DNA of 64,000 nt from Diploptera punctata (Eukaryota; Arthropoda; Insecta; Blattodea; Blaberidae). The DNA is taken from positions 2,203,501 to 2,267,500 of the forward strand of contig JASPKZ010002337.1 in the NCBI GenBank assembly GCA_030220185.1, written 5' to 3'. The notes below the pieces were generated by a model. That model searched no databases, was not told the origin of the DNA, and saw only the letters and a program-made list of their open reading frames with translations. Shown one piece after another: positions 11,143-22,950 of this stretch; the first letter of the stretch is position 1, and the number at the start of each line of letters is the position of its first letter. The position numbers and the translations under genes are program-made.

Positions 11143-12317
11143 TAAGTAATGTCACGAGTGATTTCCAAATTATCGATAAATTAATGAGTTACCAAACGAA
11201 TTTGGAAATCAAGAGTGACATTTGTTAGAATTATTCAACGAATAAAATTAAGCTGTTTACTCACAAATCATTATTTAAATATAGTTATTTTAAAATATTT
11301 ATATATTTAATTTTTTTGTCTAGTGCCATCAGGTTGTCTTTTATCACATTTCTGGTTTTCTCCCCTGGAATTGGCGGAATTGTAATATATTTCTTAGGTT
11401 GGAGCACCTGGAAGGCGGAGTTACTTTACCCCGATGATATGATGGGTTGTAAATGATAATGAAGTGCCAGGAGAGTTCTTAACCTAAATTCCAGACCATG
11501 GGCAACCACAGCAATAATTCCCTTTAAGGAAAAATGCATATGGTTTGACCTCATGAACTGTAGTCGAAAACGCTGACTAGCCCATGAGGCTGGTCATATA
11601 TTTAATGTAAACGGCGATGTTTGAAAATAGAGGAGTAACGTTTGTTATGTTTCATTTGTTCATCGACTGCAACCAGATCATATTTTAAAAATTTAAATAA
11701 ATATTGTTGTATTGTTGCTTAGATCAGTTGGAACACAATTCATAATTTGTTAACATGTCTGAAGAAGGTACAGTGTTTTATTTTTATTTAATTAATACAG
11801 ATCATATTATTTATTGCCAAATAGGATCGCAATATTGTAAGAAAAAATTAAACACGTCAAACTGTATAGTATAACCAACATTATAGATTAATTAATTTCT
11901 GATGTCCTACGATGTAAATATGACAATTATATTTTTCTGGAAAGTAAATACCTGGGAAATAATAAATTTAGGAAAGTGCAAACAGTGGTTTCTTTTTATT
12001 GTGATATAATCAATTGCTAGATTTTTTTTAAATTATATCACGCAAGCGGTACCTGGTTACATTCGTGCACTATATACAATCTGAGAGCCAACATGCATTC
12101 TGAGATCCTTAAATCTTAATATATAAATTGCTACATTCAACGTATTTCTTAGAGAGTCTGTCACTGCAAAATAATGCTCTGACCTGTTCAGAGTATCAAA
12201 AAGGAGGAGCTTTCTTTAATATGATAACTTAAGTTGATAAATATCAAGGTGAAACACGACTGTGATTAGTTGTAAAACAAAATTAATTGAAACGTGATTG
12301 GTTATTGACTCCCATTT
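11143..12317 (+). mobile_element. G-element copy 1, host of SINE-F
   Basis: Repeated in opposite orientation at 44265-45530 and 63143-63860, and in the same orientation at 54888-55723. Markers are TTTGGAAATCAAGAGTGACA, AACGAATAAAATTAAGCTGT, GTAAACGGCGATGTTTGAAA and GAGGAGCTTTCTTTAAT. A SINE-F copy interrupts it. This copy shares a central segment (about 11870-12030) with the 63-kb copy that the 44-, 45- and 55-kb copies lack. No coding capacity. Confidence 0.7.
11312..11595 (-). mobile_element. SINE-F copy with 11-bp target duplication
   Basis: Exact direct repeats ATATATTTAAT at 11301-11311 and 11596-11606 flank it. On the minus strand it starts TGACCAGCCTCATGGGCTAG, tRNA-like, and ends near CTGATGGCACTAGACAAAA. 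Related copies occur at 31700-32725 and at the window end. Confidence 0.85.
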
Positions 12318-12589
12318 GGTTTTTAGAATCCAAGGTGTATATTTAGACACCTAAAATAGTGTTAAATAATGTAGACTTTTATAAATGACTTAAAACCATT
12401 AGCATTAACAGCAAAATTGATGTGAGAGTTATGAAAATGTATATAACAAATAGAATTAATTAACTACAGTAAATATATCAACCACTAAATAAAATTATTG
12501 CCAAGTTTTTACATTATTTTGATGCTGAGATAAAATTTGTAAGATCTTGCAAAGCTCAGCTGGGACGAAGTATGTAAATTTCAATCAGA
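12318..12589. other. AT-rich spacer
   Basis: Between a G-element and an RT-A copy; no feature recognised. Confidence 0.4.
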
Positions 12590-13474
12590 CAATTTTATTT
12601 AATTTTGTACTAGAGCATGCCATCAAATCATTATAGAGGATGAAGAAGGCCTACAACTCAATGTTATTAATAAGCTGTTAGTTTATGCTGATGATGTTGG
12701 GCGATAGCGAGGAGATACTAAAGGCCAATACGCACACACTACTGATTAACACTAAGAAATTGGGACTGGAAGTAAATATCAATAAAACTAAATATATGGT
12801 CACACATAGAAATAATTATATAATGGAAATGGAAAGCTAATGACAAATGAGGGAAATTTTGAGGAAGTGGCTGAATTCAAATACCTAGGAATAATAACCA
12901 CAAACAGGAATCTGTTGCACAAAGAAATTAAACATAGGCTCAATTCTGGAATGCGTGCTATTATGCATTACAGAGACCCTTGACGTCCCAACTCCTTTCA
13001 AAAAACGTTAAACTGAAAATATATAAAATTATTATTCTACCAGTTATATTATATGGATGCGAAACATGGACTCTTACTTTAAGGGAGGAAAGGAGATTAC
13101 GAGTATTTGAGAACAAAGTTCTTAGAAAAATGTTTGGACCAAAGAGAGATGAACAGACAGGTGAATGGAGAAGACTGCATAACAGTGAGTTACATGGTAT
13201 TTATAGGAAGTCAGATATAATAAGAACAGTTAAGTCTCGTAGACTGCGATGGGCAGGACATGTGGCACGACGTGCATGGAAGCTTCCTGTAGGAAAACCA
13301 GAGGCAAAACGCCCAGTTGGTAGACCAAGAATGAGGTGGGAGAATAACATTAACTATGATTTGAGGGAAGTAGATTATACAGGGAATGATTGGAAAACAT
13401 TGGCTCAGGACAGGGATGTCCGTGCGGCCATGAACCTATGGGTTCGATAGTGCCAGTGAGTTGAGTTGAGTTGA
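12590..13474 (+). pseudogene. RT-A LINE reverse transcriptase 3' remnant
   Basis: Reads NFVLEHAIKSL and KLLVYADD (RT catalytic YADD), then after frameshifts an intact 156-codon C-terminal stretch from about 12980. That stretch contains LYGCETWTLTLREERRLRVF, FGPKRDEQTGEWRRL and RRLRWAGHVARR. It ends at CGATAGTGCCAGTGAG plus TTGAG repeats. Many truncated copies of the same tail occur here. Frameshifts near the YADD motif make it dead. Confidence 0.8.
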
Positions 13475-13899
13475 ACCTCAACGATGGCTTTATCATGCAT
13501 TTTAAAAGTATTGGTACATACAACTTATTTGTGTTTAGATTTAAACTCATGTGTTTGGTCACGAAGAGTGAAATTACTTTTTTTTTATTTTAAAGTCCAT
13601 AACAATGGATTAAAAAAAACCCTTTCAAACAAATATACTGAAAAAAATAACATTTCCCCTGAAAACCTGAGTAATTAGAATAAACAAATATTTTTTGTAT
13701 AGTTATCTTTGCTGTAATATCAAAATATATGTTGTACCTTTTATCGTTTACCCAGCCATCTTAAGTTCTACACAATGAAAGTACTATCTGCATAACAATT
13801 ACTCGTATATTCAGCATTTTGTATATATCCATAAATATTCATCTATATTATAGGAAGCTGCTCTTGCTTTATTTTATTTTATTTCTATTCCATGTTTTG

Positions 13900-14820
13900 T
13901 TAGTGTTACCGTAACTAATATTAGACCACATCCGAATTGTGCTTTGTTTAGACTATATTTTAAAATGTTGTTAAAATATAAGTATTTAATTTTTGCATGA
14001 TTTCATTATTTACTGGTTGAGTGGGTTTCGTATTTGCACTTGAGACTTCTGAATAACTTTTTTTTTTAATTGGGTGGGTTATACAGAAGTCAGAGGATCA
14101 TTTACAAAGAGCCATTTACACACTGAATCAATTAGGACTCTATTGTAATCTTAAAGTTTCAACCTCGAAAAACTAAAATTATGGCTTTTCATGGCAAAAG
14201 TGCCAGTCAGAGCAAAAATAGTAATCAATAATGAAATAATAAAACAGGTAGCACATTTTACCTATCTTGGTTCAGATATAACATATAGCTATGATTGGGA
14301 TATACACAATAAATTAAACTGATATCAAATGATGTGTGGCACCATAAGAAGAACTCTCGGAAAGACTCGAAGAGAAACTCAACTCAGATTTTATAAAATT
14401 ATGGCTGTTCCTGTTCTTTTATATGGATCTGAATCTTAGGTGCTTACAAAAAATATATCTCACACATTCAGGCTACTGAAATGATATTTTTAAGATCCGT
14501 AAAAGGATGTACACGCATGGATAGATTACATAATGAATCAATAAGAAATGAACTGGAGATATTTTCAATACTCGACAAACTGGAAGAGCACAAACGCCGA
14601 TGGAAAGAACATTTAGACAGAATGGACAATACAAGATTACCCAAAACGATCAACACCTACAAACCGCATGGAAAAAGATCTTTGGAACGGTCAAGGAAAC
14701 GATGGACTTGAGACCGGAACAGGTCGCATTGACCTAATCCTGGAAAGGAAGAAGAAGAAGACTGGTTGAGTGAAAGAGAAGGCCTTATGGCCTTAACTCT
14801 GTCAGCTTAAATAAAGCATT
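13900..14820 (+). mobile_element. RT-D related tail split by an RT-B LINE
   Basis: RT-D related sequence runs to ACTGGTTGAGTG at 14012-14023, is interrupted, and resumes with the same 12 bp at 14761-14772, ending TTAAATAAAGC and an ATT repeat. Confidence 0.7.
14024..14760 (+). mobile_element. RT-B LINE copy with 12-bp target duplication
   Basis: Flanked by exact ACTGGTTGAGTG repeats. Contains a decayed ORF2 C terminus (HKRRWKEHLDRMDNTRLPK, HGKRSLERSRKRWT) and ends in GAA repeats. 5'-truncated and broken by stops. Confidence 0.85.
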
Positions 14821-14873
14821 ATTATTATTGTTATTATTTATTATTACTATTATTATTATTATTATTATTATTC
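14820..14873. repeat. ATT microsatellite
   Basis: ATT/GTT repeat at the tail of the RT-D related fragment. Confidence 0.85.
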
Positions 14874-15407
14874 CGAATATGGTCTACATGACCCCCAAGG
14901 TGTCCATATCAGCATAAAGGAAAATGAATAGCATTGTATCAGCTGTCGAAAACTCATTTGATGATAAATAAAAAAAATGACACGTGGTCTACGAGACAAA
15001 AAAATGGGAATCTCTGGTTTACATCCTGCATATGTCCTTATAACGTGTCTGCCCTCTAAATTTCGTCACATTATGGAACTGTTTTAAGATCCTATTAACA
15101 ATATGTGCAATCCACCTTATCTCAAAATAATGGAGACTGAATTATCACACGAAATTTAGTAAAATAAATATTTAACTTGAAGAAGGCGGTTCGACAGTCA
15201 TGAACTATAAGGCAACTCTTCACGACTGTTTTACTATTATAAAAATATTGAGAAGTAAAAAGAAAATAATAATCAGCTGTTATATGTGTAGACGTTCATT
15301 GTGATGCAATTATTGTTCAGCATATTTTGTCTCATATTAAAGGGAGTGGATTGTGAGGGCTGTAAAAAATTAATTCATAATCAAAAACTTATATTTCTGA
15401 TTATAAT
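14874..15407. other. Unassigned AT-rich DNA
   Basis: No coding signal or repeat family recognised. Confidence 0.4.
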
Positions 15408-15409
15408 TA

Positions 15410-16332
15410 GAGGAAGTTCGTGTAATGTGGACTCTTCGGTTTGAGTGGATCCTGTTAATATCTTCTTTAATTGGTGCTATCCTAGAACAGAGAATGTTTT
15501 AACTTCTTTCCCTCATCAACTCATCGACGTGTTCAAGGTCAGTTTCTTTTATTCTTTGTGTGAAGAAGGGTTTATTTGTGATATTTATGAAAATTATGAC
15601 TTTAAAGTTATTCAAGCTACGAATTAATTCTTAATTTCTGCTACTGAATATTACAAATATTGAAAAAAAAAAACACCTAAATATATCATGTAGATGCTGT
15701 ATTAATATACCGACGGGTTTGGTTTGATATTATGTGACATGGCGGCTGTGTAAAATAATTAAACATAACAAAGGAATTCCGTTAATATGGACCCTCCACG
15801 AGGCAGTTAAAGTAGACCTGGGTCCACTTTACACGAATATGTATATTTTATCAATGAGGATGCTATATGTAAAACCATGATCTTAATTAATTTCATTAAA
15901 TATCCTTGTAATTTTACAAAACCCAAAGACCGTCACTTACTGCAGTAGAATGACATGTGAATGTTATAATCAACAATAATTTTTCAAAACGTAAAAAAAA
16001 TATCAACACTTTTTAATTAAGATCAGACGTATTTTTTTCAGATTAATCTGTGCCTGTCTGCATGAATTATTAGAGCAAATAAACTTAAAAATAGACTAAA
16101 AGCTAAGGGAGACTCTGGGGTCCACTTTACCCGAATATGGAGGTTAAAGTGGACCTTTCTTGTAATGTAAAAAAAGTTTATAAATGATGAAGATGTTTCC
16201 ATATTTGAATAAAATAACAATTTTATTTAATAGTTATAACACTAATGATAATCACATGATCATAATTCAAATCCCTTAATTAAAAGAAGAAAAACAAATT
16301 CAAAATAGGGGTCCACATTACCGAAGTTCCTC
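15410..16332. mobile_element. TA-flanked inverted-repeat DNA element
   Basis: Left end GAGGAAGTTCGTGTAATGTG and right end complementary to GAGGAACTTCGGTAATGTGG, each bordered by TA (15408-15409 and 16333-16334). About 923 bp. The interior repeats GTCCACTTTAC.CGAATATG twice (about 15825 and 16110). No transposase frame. The TA duplication suggests Tc1/mariner-type mobilisation. Confidence 0.7.
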
Positions 16333-16433
16333 TATTACCTGACATAACTAAAACTGGATATTAATTATGGATAAACTTAGCTTTATATATATGTCATTTT
16401 GTAGATTTTCTCGGATGTAAGTACGATCAAAAT

Positions 16434-16712
16434 GATTCTCTTGGGTTTTCCACGACATGGATTAAAGGTTGGCCTCTGGCCACTGATTCCGACGTTTCGG
16501 CATGATCCCACATGTCATTACCGAGTCACTAGTTTATGTATTATATAGTTGAACACTTCGCAATGAAAATGCAATGTGTTTAATTATATAAGGCTTAAAC
16601 TAGTGTCTCGAACCTATCATCCCTTAAATGACATGCGGTATCATGACGAAACGTCGGAAAGAGTGGTCACAGACAAACCTTGAATCCATGATACGGAAAA
16701 CTCAAGAAAACC
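16434..16712. repeat. Long imperfect palindrome (foldback)
   Basis: Arms of roughly 105-120 bp share TTCCGACGTTTCG and CACTAGTTTA in inverted orientation. The palindrome continues inward through TATATAGTTGAACAC and its partner GTGTTTAATTATATA. No coding capacity. Confidence 0.75.
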
Positions 16713-17110
16713 AACTCAATCATATATATTTGTAAATATCTTAAAATAATTCAGCTTATATTATTTATTTTAATAATTTCAGTTTCGCCAACCCATATAT
16801 AATTTAATATTTTAAATTTGGCCATTTCATACCTATTCGTTTTTTATTTAAATGTTGCTACCACATACATATTTCTTTTCAAAAATATTGTAAGGTTCTC
16901 TATCGCATATCTACATTGAGAATCAGTTTTATCATCTAAAATAAGTAAGAAAATGAAAAGTAATCAACACACAGGCCTATTCTGGTAGTTTTTAGCGAAT
17001 TCCGAAGGATTGGGCTATTGAGGTTGTTCTCATGAAAACATTTTTCAAAAATGTTTACATATCTTCAACGATCCTATCTAGTAGACACCGAAAATGACCA
17101 TGACCAAAAT
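16713..17110. other. AT-rich spacer
   Basis: Nothing recognised. Confidence 0.4.
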
Positions 17111-17118
17111 TTATTTGT

Positions 17119-17265
17119 AAGTCCTTGCTTCTAATCCCGAGGGTCGCGGGTCCAAATCCACCAGGTTCGATGGATTTTTAGGATGGAAAAATCCAAGGGA
17201 CAAGTTCTCTGGGAGGGACTTAATCTGTGGATCCTGGTTCTGTAGCTTGGTTAATAAACTCCTAT
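17119..17265 (+). mobile_element. SINE-C 5' fragment
   Basis: Shares CCGAGGGTCGCGGGT, GGATTTTTAGGATGGAAAAA and GGGACAAGTTCTC with the full SINE-C at 25486-25859. Confidence 0.65.
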
Positions 17266-17269
17266 TACC

Positions 17270-17271
<2 letters not shown>

Positions 17272-17300
<29 letters not shown>
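17272..17300. repeat. TA microsatellite
   Basis: About 14 TA units, immediately before an RT-C fragment. Confidence 0.9.
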
Positions 17301-17304
<4 letters not shown>

Positions 17305-17752
17305 GCTAGTGAAACTTGGGTCCCAAAAGAAACAATAAAACAGAAATTATTAATTTTTGAAAGGAAAATTCTAAGACGAATATTTGGACCGAATAGAGGA
17401 AGTGATAACTGTTGGAGAATCAAAACAAATAACGAACTAAACAAATTAATCAAAAATCAGAATATAGTAAACCATATAAGATCACTCAGAATTGGTTGGC
17501 TGATACATTTAATAAGAATGGATTAGCAGAGATTTCTTAAGGAACTCTACAAATGGAAAACTATAAGAGGCAGAGCAGTTGCAGTTGGAAGACCCAAGAT
17601 AAGATGGGAGGATGGCACAATGAACGATCTAAAGAAAATAAAAGTGACTAATTTGAATATGGCAAGAGACAGATTGGCATGGAGGATTGTTGAGAAGGCC
17701 AAAACGTTCACCTTTGAAGTTGTCGCGACTTAAGATGATGATGATGATGATG
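17301..17752 (+). pseudogene. RT-C LINE ORF2 C-terminal remnant
   Basis: Reads ASETWVPKETIKQKLLIF, RRIFGPNRGSDNCWR and later RPKIRWEDGTMNDLKK, ending in GAT repeats. One in-frame stop follows IRMD. A sister copy lies at 57195-57650; both lie 3' of TA repeats. Confidence 0.75.
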
Positions 17753-17957
17753 ATCTTTTAAAAATATAATTAACTTAAAAAATATATATGTATATGCTCA
17801 ATCTTCACAATTCCATCATTAAAGAATGAGTTTTTCAACGGATACAATGAAAATTTCGTCGCCTTATTACGGTATAATTTTCTGTTTAACTAGTAACACA
17901 GAAAAAATGCATAGTGTCATGGTATTAGCTAGTTTATGTATATATTTCATGGAGTAA

Positions 17958-18792
17958 TCTAATATATAAAAATGAATGTTTATTTGTTCGTATTTTATGC
18001 GCTGCCATACTGTTCATCCGATTGCGATGGGGCTTTTTGCAAAATGTTTAGGAGATTCCCAGGATGAACATAGGCTATAAGAGAGTCGTGATACTCAACT
18101 CCTACACCCTTAAAAATCACCCTTTGCAGTGGAAAACGTGAAAAAGGTACTTTTTTGACGCTTAAATGGCTTACGCTGCCTAAACCATAACAAATGCACA
18201 CAATTAATGTACACAGAATGGAATATTAAAAAAATCTAGAAAAAAGTCCCCGACAGCATATGCTTATCTTTTACGGATACCGTTCACCCCATTGCGATGG
18301 GGCTTTTTGCAAAATGTTGCATTGAAAAACGTGAAAAAAAGTCCCTTTTTTGACGCTTAAATGACTTACGCTGCCTAAACCATAACAAATGCACACAATT
18401 AATGTACATAGAATGGAATACCTAAAAAATCTACAAAAAAGTCCGCGACAGCATATGTTTATCTTTTACTGATAACTCACAATAACAATTTATATCTTTC
18501 AACTCACTGATGCCAAGAAGTTCGGAATGACTAGATTCCCGGGCATGCTTAGCAGCGCACAGCGGGTATTATTTTACGGATAACTTTCAATAACCATTTT
18601 TGTCTTTGAGCTCTTTTATGCCAAGAAGATAGGGATAAGTAGATTCCCAGGAAACGCCAGGTAATCAGCACGGGGTATCTCAAATTAATTGCGATATAAA
18701 TTTATAATTAATTTTCTTCCTACTTATTCAACTAAACATGAAAACACATTTCATTTATTTAAGCGTAGTAACGAGCGCCGGATATTAGCTAG
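17958..18792. mobile_element. Helitron-like non-autonomous element
   Basis: Starts TCTAATATATAAAAATGAAT after an A and ends GCGCCGGATATTAGCTAG before a T, matching the Helitron pattern of 5' TC, 3' CTRR and insertion between A and T. The interior contains an approximately 240-bp direct duplication (about 18010-18240 and 18285-18450) sharing GCGATGGGGCTTTTTGCAAA and ACGCTGCCTAAACCATAACA. No Rep/helicase coding. A second CTAG end (TATTAGCTAGT) occurs just upstream at 17922-17932. Confidence 0.6.
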
Positions 18793-18793
18793 T

Positions 18794-19420
18794 ATTAGAT
18801 AAAAACCCGGCCTCTGGTGTCAAATTGTGAAAAATCATAAAATTAAAAAGTTGAAAAAAAGTAAATAAATGACATATAATAAAATTGTTGTTTCGCTTCG
18901 TTAATTGTGAAACATTTTGTAATGCATAAAAACTCAGTATTCTGCTACAAAAAGTAGGTTGTTCCACTCACACAGGTAATAGCAGGTTAATAAACTTAAA
19001 AGTATTCGATTAAAAAATCAGAACATATTTTAGACGAATAAGCAAATGCCAATGTGGCTAACATGTCGGTATTTCATGTAGGAAGTAGAAATTTGCTGAT
19101 GATGCTTAGTGTCAGACAAAATAATATGTGTACATTATTCGAATGGTGACCAAATGTCTCAATACAAAAACAAAATATTCTTATTTTTCGCATACATTAT
19201 TCAATTTTCATATTTTTTTTTTTGTGTTTTTTGATAAAATAAAATTTCGAATACTTTATTTCTTATTTAAAGACGCCCCTAACATCAAAGGTCATATAAC
19301 ATCTATTTATTTTTATTTTATATTTTAATGTTATTAAGAAATGGCGACTGTACCATACCCGAGCGGTTAAAAAAATCATGCCTTGGTGTAAGGCAGGGGA
19401 TCTGCGCTTGTAGGAGACCC
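18794..19420. other. AT-rich spacer
   Basis: Nothing recognised beyond chance frames. Confidence 0.4.
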
Positions 19421-20028
19421 ACAACTAACTCACTGCCGCTATTGAAATCGTAGGTTCACGGTCGCGCGGACGTAAACTCTCCATATATCGCTATCCTGAG
19501 TTAATGTTTTCCGATCAACCCTTGTATAATCTGCTTCCTTCAAACCATGATTAGTTATTCTCCCACCTCATTCTTGCCCTGTCTACTGGACGCTTTCCTC
19601 CTGGCTTTCATACAGTGAGTTTCCATGCCCGTCTTCCACTCCCCATTCGTGCCACACGTCCAGTCCATCGCAATCCACGAGACGTAATTGTTCTTATTAC
19701 CTGGTTTTCTATAGAGATCATGAAGCTCTTTGTTGTGTAATCTTCTCCATACGCCTGTATGTTCATCTCTTTTGGTTCAAAAATGTTCCTAAGAACTTTA
19801 TTCTCAAATAGTTGAAATATTTTCTCCTCCTTCAAAGTAAGAGTCCATATAATATAGGAACTAGGAGAATAACAATTTTATATAAATCCAGTTTAACGTT
19901 TTTTGAAAGAAGTTGGGACAACGAGAGTCCCAGTTATGCATAATACCATGCATTTCCTGAAATAAGCCTTTGTTTAATTTATAACTGCATCTAAATCTTG
20001 CTTGTAATTATTGTTCCTAGGTATATGA

Positions 20029-20327
20029 GGGGGCACGCCGTAGCGTTAGTGGTTAAGGCACTGCGCTACAAGCCGGAAGGTCGAGGAGTGGGGTCAGGAT
20101 TTTTAAACTGACCCAAACCTTCTGGCGGCACTATGGCCCTAGGATCGACTCAGCCTCTAACGGAAATGAGTACCAGACGCTTGTTCTGGGGGTAAAGGCG
20201 ACCGTCACGCAGGGCTGACAACCCGGCTGACACCAAGTGCCGATTGTCTAGAAAAAGTGGGAGTCTTAACATCCTACTGCCCCAAGGGCCTCCTGAGGCC
20301 TGTAGTGGGATCACTTTACTTTACTTT
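20029..20327 (+). mobile_element. SINE-B (tRNA-derived) copy
   Basis: The tRNA-like head GTAGCGTTAGTGGTTAAGGC leads into a conserved body: ACCAGACGCTTGTTCTGGGG, GCCGATTGTCTAGAAAAAGT, CCTGTAGTGGGATCACTTT. Other copies on the minus strand lie at 30853-31079, 53459-53757 and 55450-55650. Confidence 0.85.
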
Positions 20328-20429
20328 TAGGTAGGCCTATGTGAATTATTCATCCACTTCTTCAAAACTTCCTTCATTTGTCATTAACTGTTCATTTCCA
20401 TTATACAATGTATTTCTATGTGTGATCAT

Positions 20430-21354
20430 TAGAGGGCGGATTTCTGCATATTTGCATGTTTTATTCCTTCAAAGATAAACATATGCATGGTAGAGGAAAA
20501 TGGGTTTCATGTCATTTGGAATCATTTGGCAAAATTTTATAGTGCATATAAATGCATATTCACAGGATTAGCGCATATTTCACTAATATGTGCATATGGG
20601 TGCATATATTATACTTTTTTCTCTATTCAATATTAAAATATTAGTTTGTAACCCCATAAAATGACAAGTTTCTGCTTTATTGTCATGTTTTTGCAAATTA
20701 AGACAATTTTGTTTTCATAGAAAGCCAGCATCCCTATTTCGCATTTTCACACAACAGTGTGAATAAAGCAATCTGGCCTAAAACATGTCCTGAAGGGAAG
20801 GTTTCAGAAGAGATGAACGTGCTTGCCAAAAATGGACAGTTTATTGGTGGTAATTTCCTTGTTTTCGTTTTCAACTAGCGATATTCTTTGAAGTTTTAAC
20901 ATCAACTTTATTGAGACTGTCGGCATACACGACAAAGACACAAAATATACTTTCATGTGTGCAAAATATACTTCATTTCACACAAAGGAAGCCTGTTGTA
21001 CATTATTGACCACGGTGACAAACAAATCGGGAATCGAAGTTTAAATTATTTTCTCAAATACCATTTTGTGAGTGTTAATGGACCAAGACAAGTGTTTTCA
21101 TATTATAGACAAGATTAATGAGAATGCCACTATAAAATACAATTATTAACTTCATTTAGGAGCGGAAAAGTAAAAATATTACAATTGTTGCTTCATAAAA
21201 AATAAATAAAATATGAGAAAATTGTGTATTTTACTATAAGAAAAAAATTAATTTTGTGCATATTTTTTAATTTTATGAGCATATTTTCAATTTTTTTGCT
21301 GCATAGTTGGATGCATATATTTATGGTTTTTAGTGCATATAAATCCGCCCTCTA
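20430..21354. mobile_element. hAT-like DNA transposon, non-autonomous
   Basis: Exact 8-bp direct repeats GTGATCAT at 20422-20429 and 21355-21362 flank terminal inverted repeats TAGAGGGCGGATTT. An 8-bp duplication with short TAGAG-type termini is typical of hAT. About 925 bp; the interior is AT-rich with subterminal TGCATAT-like repeats and no transposase frame. Confidence 0.8.
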
Positions 21355-21779
21355 GTGATCATATATGTATTTTGTTTTATTAATGTTTACTTCCAGCCCC
21401 AATTTCTTAGTGTTACTCAAGAGAATGTACATGTTGGCCCTTAGTATCTCCTCTCTATCGCCTAATAGTACTGTATCATCATCAGCATAAACCAACAACT
21501 TATCAGGTTATCACCATTGAGTTGTAGATTCATTCATCCACTAAAGATATGATGGGATGTTGTAGTACAAAATTGACTAGTAGAGGAGATAATGCATCTC
21601 CTTACTTTAACCCATTGTGAATTTCAAAAGTATCTGAAACTGTTTTTCTACACGCACCTTACTTTAGAAACATTCAAATAAGGCTAACTAGATTTTTCTC
21701 CAGAAGGATACAATATAACCTCTCCCTCTCATTGAGTCGTATGCATAGTATGAGTCCTCATAGTGAGTCAAATCTGCTC

Positions 21780-21905
21780 ATGGAAATTCTATCTAAATGG
21801 GATCTGTGTCCACGTAGAGCGTGAGAAATTTGGGTAGCTACAATAAGTAAAACTCGAGGTTAAGGAAAACAGTTATACGGCTGGAGGATATCACATGCCG
21901 ACCTC
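21780..21905 (+). mobile_element. SINE-E fragment
   Basis: Contains CTACAATAAGTAAAACTCGA and ACGGCTGGAGGATATCACAT, matching the full SINE-E at 41107-41455. Confidence 0.5.
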
Positions 21906-22548
21906 ATCAACCATTAACTAACTCAATGGCTCTATCGAACCCGTAGGTTCATAGCCGCGCCGACATAAGCTCTCCATACATCCCTATCCTGAGCTATTTT
22001 TTCCAATCATTCCCTGTATAATCTACTTCCCTCATATCATGGATGTTATTCTCCCACCTCATTCTTGGTCTACCAAATGGGCTTTTTCACTCAGGTTTTC
22101 CTACAAGAAGCTTCCATGCACCTCCTTCATCCCCCATGCGTGCCACATGTCCTCCCCATCGCAGCCTACGAGACATAACTGTTATTACATCTGGCTTCCT
22201 ATACATATCATAGGTATAGTTCACTATTATGTAGATTTCTCCATTCACCTGTCTGTTTATCTCTTTTTGGCTCAAAAATGTTCGTAAGAACTTTTTTCTC
22301 AAATACTCGTAATTTCCTTTCCTCCCTTAAAGTAAGAGTTCATGTTTCGCACCCATATAATATAACTGGGAGAATAACTGTTAATATATATATTCAGTTT
22401 AACGTTTTTTTAAGGAGTTGGAAAGACAAGAGTCCTGTAATGCATAATAGCATGAATTTCCAAAATTGAGCTTACCGCTATGTTTAATTTCTTTGTGCAT
22501 CTCATACCTATTTGTAATTATGGTTTCTAGATACTTAAAATCACCCTC
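21906..22548 (-). pseudogene. RT-A LINE 3' remnant
   Basis: The complement of the RT-A tail starts at 21906. The minus strand reads SRRLRWGGHVARMGDEG and KKFLRTFLSQKEINRQVNGE with frame breaks. Confidence 0.75.
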
Positions 22549-22950
22549 CATGGTATCTTTACCTTGTCGTGGTGGAGTGGCTTGTGTGTTTTAATAATCC
22601 CGAGAGCCATGTCGGCAGTAGTATTGCTGCTGATAGGGTTACCTATGCCGGACTGGTCGAAGGTGATAAGCCAAACGAAAAATGTGCCTTGGTCGAAAGA
22701 GTGACGATCTTTCACCATAAAAATACAACCGTCAAGAAATGCAGACATGGGTTCCACTGGGGTAAAATTTTCCGGAGGTCAAATAGTTCCCCAATTGGTT
22801 CTCCGGGAGGGGACTACTTCAGGGAACCCATACCATAAACATTTGGACCAAGGAGCGATGAAGAGACAGATGAATGGAGAAGACTACATAAAAGTGAACT
22901 ACGTGATCTTTATAGGAAGCCAAATATAATAAAAACAGTTAAGTCTCGTT
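22549..22950 (+). mobile_element. RT-A 5'-type segment fused to 3' region
   Basis: ATGGTATCTTTACCTTGTCG begins a segment shared with 41697-41925 and (inverted) 10345-10515. At about 22836 it jumps into the RT-A C-terminal region (FGPRSDEETDEWRRLHK-like) without the intervening RT. Confidence 0.6.

Larger units (their letters stand above)
19421..21660 (-). pseudogene. RT-A LINE remnant, interrupted twice
   Basis: The 3' end is at 19421 (complement of CAGTGAG and the RT-A tail); the C-terminal region lies at 19550-19960. It resumes at about 20331-20429 and 21363-21660, where the minus strand reads GDALSPLLVNFVLQH and KLLVYADDDTVLLGD (RT catalytic YADD). SINE-B (20029-20327) and a hAT-like element (20430-21354) interrupt it. 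Confidence 0.75.

Noticed and set aside
12980..13450. 156-codon frame that could be taken for a host endonuclease or developmental protein
   Set aside because: It is the C terminus of a truncated RT-A LINE with many sister copies in the window.
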